A stretch of DNA of 7,418 nt from Candidatus Iainarchaeum sp. (GTDB taxonomy: Archaea > Iainarchaeota > Iainarchaeia > Iainarchaeales > JAFGBZ01), in NCBI GenBank assembly GCA_016218635.1, contig JACRDJ010000079.1, positions 1-7,418 of the forward strand, written 5' to 3'. The position numbers were made by a program, and so were the translations under genes. Positions 5,601 through 7,418 of the stretch are shown here, one piece after another. The notes beneath the pieces were generated by a model. The model worked only from the letters and a program-made list of their open reading frames with translations. It had not been told where the DNA came from and did not search any database. Within the stretch, counting starts at the first letter, position 1; each line of letters begins with the position of its first letter.

Positions 5601-7418
5601 GCGGAGCGACTGCATCCACTACATTCAGGATTCCCTGCCAATACAGCCGGTGCTCTTCATAGCCCACTACTGCATTCACGTCATACGCACCCGCCGGCAC
5701 ACGGGCCGTCCACACTTCATTCAGAACCACGGTTTCCCCCGCATTCACATCCGCATTCCCGCTCAGGACCCCCACCAGAACCCCGTTGGAATCCTTCACT
5801 TCGGCTTCCATCCACGGATGCAGAACATCCGTTCCCTGATTCAGAAAACCAATCCCTAAAAGCCAGTCCGCATCCACGTTCACCTGCGCAGGCGCCTGCA
5901 CGGAACCCAAACTGCCCGTGGAGGGGGTGAACACTTCCCAGGAACCGGCCAGGGATTCCAGGGCCCGGTTCTCATAATGCAGCAACACATTCAGGTCATA
6001 ATTTCCCGCATTCAGCAGGACCGGTTCATTAAAATCAAACGCATAATTTGAATCCGCATTCACGGACACCACTGGACTCACCCATGCATCCGCCACCTGG
6101 CCCCCTTCAACAAAATGAATTTCCGCAAACATGTCCAGCGGAGCAGCCGAATCATTGGAAACACTCACCTTCACCAAACGCGCATCCCCTTTTCGCACCC
6201 GCGATTCCCCGAAATCCACTCCCGCCAGCCGCGCGCTGTCCACCGCCACGACCACCCGCGAAGACTTCTCGCCCGCCATGCTTGGAATTCCCTCATTAAG
6301 CACCTGGGCCTCCACATTGTAATCCGACACGGCAGAGGGAACCCACACAAAATTAAAATCCGCCGCCTGCCCCGCCACCAGCTCAAGGGGCCCCACAAAC
6401 TCTTTATCCACCGGGTTCCCGAAAGAATCCTTCACCACAAAAGCCACCGTTGTATCCGCCGGAACCACATCCAGCGCCGACTCCTGCGGAGCCGTCAGCG
6501 AAAACCGCAATGAAACCAGACCCGCACCCAGTTTATTCAGCTGCTCCGGCACCATCAGCCCCTCCGAAAGCACGCTCACATTCCGGTCCCCACCCCCTTC
6601 ATTCACGTCCCCCGACACCAGGAAAGAACCCACCCACACGGATTCCAGTCCCCCGCCATTACGGGCCCGCAACTCCACCAGATAAGAACCGGTTTGCGTG
6701 GTTTCCATAAAAGAATTCATCCACCATTCGTTTTCTGAAGCAATCAAATCAATCAGCCGGTCCTCCCCGGAAGGAAAACGCACCCGCGCCTGCACGGACA
6801 AAATTCCGCCCGGATCCATCACGCGGGCCCGCAACTCAACCGGCAATCCCATCCTGACCCGGTCCGGAACAAAGAGCTCCAAAAACACGGGCCCACCATT
6901 CCCATCCGGGCCTGCGCGCAGCTCACCCATCCGCGAAGCATTCACCAGCCCGCTTCCAAACTGCACATCCTTTCCCGGAGAACCCAAATCAATGGCATGG
7001 GATTCCAGCCAGTCCTTAATCTGCACCGGAGACAGAGATGGATTCGCTTCCCGCATCAGGGCCACCAGCCCGCTCACCATCGGTGCACTCATGGAAGTAC
7101 CTGACTTGCTTACCCGCAGGGCACCCAAACCCGCGGAATCAATATTGACTCCCGGCGCACTCAAGTCCGGCTTGATTTCGGTTCCCACCACTCCCCCGGA
7201 AGAAAAACACGCCCACTGATTGGAGTCATTCACGGCACCCACCGTAATGGCATCCGCACTGTTGGCCGGAACCCCCACTCCGCGAAACGAACCGCACGAA
7301 GAATCCGGACAGCCCTCCCCGCAGTTTCCGGCAGACACCACCACCACCGCACCGAACTCAACCGCATCCGCAACCGCCAGATTAATCGGCGAATTCACGT
7401 CCGTGGAAAACGAACCCA
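1957..7418 (-). CDS. Secreted multidomain subtilisin-like serine protease (peptidase S8), 5'-partial
   Basis: The frame is open to the window edge; six codons (GSFSTD) precede the GTG at 7398, which is an internal Val and not the start. Residues below are numbered from that Val; the stop is TAA. The end of the S8 catalytic domain is clear: VSAGN with the oxyanion-hole Asn25, then the catalytic Ser102 in GTSMSAP (codon 7095-7093), then the usual final helix. The Asp and His of the triad must lie outside the window. Downstream come beta-sandwich domains (about 176-690), an amidotransferase-like alpha/beta domain (698-880), two CARDB-like domains (885-1075), a second alpha/beta domain (1078-1281), an Ig-like domain split by a LamG-like domain (1286-1590), and an unrecognised tail (1591-1813). 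At over 1,819 residues it is far longer than a simple subtilisin of 300-400. The tail has no transmembrane anchor or obvious sorting signal. It probably acts outside the cell, cleaving proteins; the accessory domains suggest binding to surface polymers. Protease assignment is firm, substrate unknown. Confidence 0.95.
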   Translation of the reverse strand, partial: GSFSTDVNSPINLAVADAVEFGAVVVVSAGNCGEGCPDSSCGSFRGVGVPANSADAITVGAVNDSNQWACFSSGGVVGTEIKPDLSAPGVNIDSAGLGALRVSKSGTSMSAPMVSGLVALMREANPSLSPVQIKDWLESHAIDLGSPGKDVQFGSGLVNASRMGELRAGPDGNGGPVFLELFVPDRVRMGLPVELRARVMDPGGILSVQARVRFPSGEDRLIDLIASENEWWMNSFMETTQTGSYLVELRARNGGGLESVWVGSFLVSGDVNEGGGDRNVSVLSEGLMVPEQLNKLGAGLVSLRFSLTAPQESALDVVPADTTVAFVVKDSFGNPVDKEFVGPLELVAGQAADFNFVWVPSAVSDYNVEAQVLNEGIPSMAGEKSSRVVVAVDSARLAGVDFGESRVRKGDARLVKVSVSNDSAAPLDMFAEIHFVEGGQVADAWVSPVVSVNADSNYAFDFNEPVLLNAGNYDLNVLLHYENRALESLAGSWEVFTPSTGSLGSVQAPAQVNVDADWLLGIGFLNQGTDVLHPWMEAEVKDSNGVLVGVLSGNADVNAGETVVLNEVWTARVPAGAYDVNAVVGYEEHRLYWQGILNVVDAVAPQLVEWVAKTPVRVHEPMGLQVILSDASELTSVQVQSGSSSSVLRKAGGSDRNSFWSGSLVFSQPGFLNADLNACDASGNCALFSLDSLEVRAWAPACEGKKLLWVSGEARSVQDSCAVNRVVSQNGVPSLEEALFFDGLVWNEGAGGVMKETGKELISEWLLNGRRVLVLGSDVGLANSSDAFLSETLHASWAKDVAGGELRVVRPHPLTLGWNSLVLDENNRNADALNPLNDAVSLAEWSEGESGLMAWEDSDSGAGVGLAGFDQNALSPATLRWLTERPQTDAVLADVNIPSFAVEGTVPIELNLSLPSEPVNVSVYSDGMIVFSGTVSDENAVLPVPLSAGVHAVRVLLNDGFAVPEKSYLNNEWTGVLNVAPSGVDGQLMDVISPRFVRAGVLNEWVINVRNGGGTAGSGTVRFELDGVEAAAENISLNAGETKDVNVSWSASAGMHSWRAGMILASDVNAFNDALDGNLFGCTRESVLVVADDEDGSGSMNAFVSALESNEYCAATRQISMEGLPSLSQMNDFNAVIWSAGTQWTSPLTSKAFSLLSHYSGNLLLEGADVGFAHAQDPVLSRLVSAEFDSDLFMESDENSVIFLDSNSFLSPVVSLDLNAVASPYPDAVSPLEGFTAGRWNDGRPAIVAYDDWAKKTIYYSFSFNAIRDSAKAALLLEESLSWMLSRPPRPFGVKLNAPQNELLRGTVSIDFNAVNGSTENARSDVYYSSQKGAFEHRIGSVPLSECVSGSLQPVSSIQPLLLGSVNDSRYASFSDLMVTLWQGNGPGLGRIRNMEVKHNASTVFSESAAPGTLVNWSGDTWAWGNDQNYFIKTQGAYAEELFKPVSWDTGGEWSLKFDFYLPDGPDNSLRVGWGATHVNQEPQNGYAVVVTLPPHPYIVFERWESDNTVIIRSSPVLEPGNWYGIEAKRSASGNWDLFLLDYSAPALQGNYSCSLDWNTAEVPDGAYFLDVNFSDGFQNAVDSGNQSVEVRNYASASIPVQCTDVWGMDSTEPNPASRYSIWANYGTTPEFVPEEGKYGGGRNYGYLDENGWFEHYPFREWDDFRQPDTPADSNVVSIGIQSNWQGGSLDNPADWDPPAPRSIPAQKLTFQCCLSAFNVDDFGTECLDNKAYSAFLPSVTNNNFKGVVDFFVTQDGSTYYADASHDGVNGYWMDGDPLDWQTAISQDNFTNDSTLPVSEWIPVPDGIPDHLARKATGG
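1961..1965 (-). promoter_or_regulatory. Shine-Dalgarno GGAGG of the cysteine-rich gene, inside the protease 3' end
   Basis: On the minus strand the end reads ACC GGA GGC TAA AAC ATG. GGAGG is supplied by the last two Gly codons of the protease gene and lies 7 nt before the ATG, ideal spacing. The stop codon and the next start are separated by only AAC. This fixes the start of the second gene and implies translational coupling on one transcript. Confidence 0.9.
2629..3543 (-). other. Ig-like domain interrupted by a LamG/concanavalin-like jelly-roll domain
   Basis: Residues 1286-1345 look like the first half of an Ig-like domain (FGVKLNAPQNELLRG, then VSIDFNAVNG and VYYSSQKGAFEHRIG). The matching second half appears only at 1541-1590 (YSCSLDWNTAEVPDGAYFLD, then DSGNQSVEVRN). 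Between them, residues about 1350-1540 contain aromatic-rich strands typical of LamG-like lectins: GEWSLKFDFYLPDG, GYAVVVTL, GNWYGIEAKRSASGNWDLFLLD. C1341 and C1548 could bridge the two Ig halves. LamG-like domains commonly bind carbohydrate or protein ligands. Fold calls rest on pattern recognition. Confidence 0.6.
3556..4167 (-). repeat. Amidotransferase-like alpha/beta domain, copy B
   Basis: Residues 1078-1281. First strand and acidic turn are SVLVVADDEDGSGS, followed by a helix, then LPSLSQMNDFNAVIWSAG, a helix, and NLLLEGADVGFAHA. Matches to copy A include VPSLEE/LPSLSQ, FDGLVWNEG/FNAVIWSAG, VLVLGSDVGLA/LLLEGADVGFA, DAVSLAEW/DAVSPLEG and the final W-x3-RP. An Asp again occupies the G-x-D-x-G elbow, so Asp at this position is conserved between copies. 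The likely role is binding or structural. Function is inferred; the duplication itself is directly visible. Confidence 0.7.
4174..4746 (-). other. Two CARDB-like domains between the alpha/beta copies
   Basis: Residues 885-972 and 977-1075. The first ends with LSAGVHAVRVLLNDG followed by NNEWTGVLNV, the common end of a CARDB domain in which a conserved Asn precedes the last strand. The second has WVINVRNGGGTAGSGTVRF, ISLNAGETKDVNVSW and a final ASDVNAFNDALDGN, also typical. CARDB modules are cell-adhesion-related bacterial and archaeal domains found in exported multidomain proteins. Here they act as a spacer between the two duplicated domains. Confidence 0.7.
4759..5307 (-). repeat. Amidotransferase-like alpha/beta domain, copy A
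   Basis: Residues 698-880. It starts with a hydrophobic strand (KKLLWVSGEA), has VPSLEEALFFDGLVWNEG in the middle, then a helix and the strand-turn RRVLVLGSDVGLA, and ends TLRWLTERP. The G-x-D-x-G turn sits where class I glutamine amidotransferases carry the G-x-C-x-G nucleophile elbow, so amidotransferase activity is not expected. As I recall, extracellular proteases and adhesins carry a related domain with a GQDIG-like motif. Copy B at 3556-4167 is a diverged paralogue in the same protein. Copy A has lost the acidic DDxD-like stretch seen after the first strand of copy B. Confidence 0.65.
5329..6873 (-). other. Array of about five Ig/CARDB-like beta-sandwich domains in the protease
   Basis: Residues about 176-690 form successive domains of roughly 90-115 residues: 176-262, 269-386, 390-489, 497-594 and 597-690. 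Homology between the third and fourth is visible by eye: AGNYDLNVLLHYENR near 465-478 matches AGAYDVNAVVGYEEHR near 570-584, in the spot where CARDB domains carry an AGxYxVxVxVD-type strand. The fifth looks more like a generic Ig-like domain. Such arrays act as stalks or adhesion modules on exported proteins. Boundaries are approximate, and the family names are pattern recognition rather than search results. Confidence 0.7.
6928..7418 (-). other. C-terminal part of the peptidase S8 catalytic domain
   Basis: This covers residues up to about 157 of the window-numbered protein. Landmarks in order are VVVVSAGNCG with oxyanion Asn25, the ITVGAVND strand, KPDLSAPG, the nucleophile motif SKSGTSMSAPMVSG with Ser102, and the closing helix plus FGSGLVNA. 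All are standard S8 signatures and all key residues expected in this half are present, so the enzyme looks active. The loop after the oxyanion Asn carries three closely spaced cysteines (C26, C30, C35), with C64 further on, which could form disulfides in an exported enzyme. Confidence 0.95.

Noticed and set aside
4797..5930. Long plus-strand open frame of 377 codons
   Set aside because: It is antisense to the protease and its product is dominated by Pro, His, Ser and Arg with no domain logic or Shine-Dalgarno. It is a by-product of codon bias on the opposite strand.
145..7395. About eleven GAATTC palindromes, several times the chance number
   Set aside because: The ones checked arise from Asn-Ser or Glu-Phe codon pairs. 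It may hint that no restriction enzyme with this specificity acts in the host, but it is not a functional element.
7396..7398. GTG at 7398 as a start codon of the protease
   Set aside because: The frame is open upstream to the window edge (GSFSTD) and a start here would cut the S8 domain in half, removing the catalytic Asp and His.
1..7418. D-x-N motif as an extended D/E-x-N-x-S/T glycosylation sequon
   Set aside because: Only a few sites (DRNVS, DVNVS, DVNFS, DVNYS) fit; most have Ala, Val or Gly where Ser/Thr would be needed.

Overview
The window is coding almost wall to wall on the minus strand. It holds two consecutive genes for large secreted or surface proteins, and both run off the window. 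I see no plus-strand gene, RNA gene, mobile element, CRISPR array or intergenic space; the only gap is the 3 nt between the two genes.

Organism: best guess is an uncultivated, moderately GC-rich archaeon, plausibly of the DPANN group. The grounds are the very long multi-Ig/CARDB-like subtilase, a strong GGAGG Shine-Dalgarno, and a cysteine-rich repeat style (CxG(N/D)...C-x4-C...NC) that I recall from DPANN secreted proteins. This is inference; a bacterium is not excluded.

Layout in transcription order (right to left). Positions 7418-1957 carry the 3' 1,819 codons of a subtilisin-like (S8) protease. Only the end of the catalytic domain is present, with the oxyanion-hole Asn and the GTSMSAP catalytic Ser; the catalytic Asp and His lie upstream of the window. 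A train of beta-sandwich domains follows, then two diverged copies of a glutamine-amidotransferase-like alpha/beta domain separated by two CARDB-like domains, then an Ig-like domain split by a LamG-like jelly roll, then an unrecognised C-terminal region of about 220 residues. Positions 1953-1 carry the first 651 codons of a second, still-open gene. It has a signal peptide, an N-terminal part packed with Asp-x-Asn tripeptides, a cysteine-rich region with three 4-Cys repeats, a carboxypeptidase-regulatory-like fold and an Ig-like domain.

The genes are almost certainly co-transcribed. The second gene's Shine-Dalgarno is formed by the last two codons of the protease gene, and the start codon is 3 nt past the stop. 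The simplest reading is an exported protease together with an exported cysteine-rich surface protein as partner or substrate. The pairing is inferred from gene order only. Nothing here proves a new system, but the domain mosaic, the hidden second gene and the D-x-N signature shared by both proteins deserve a look.
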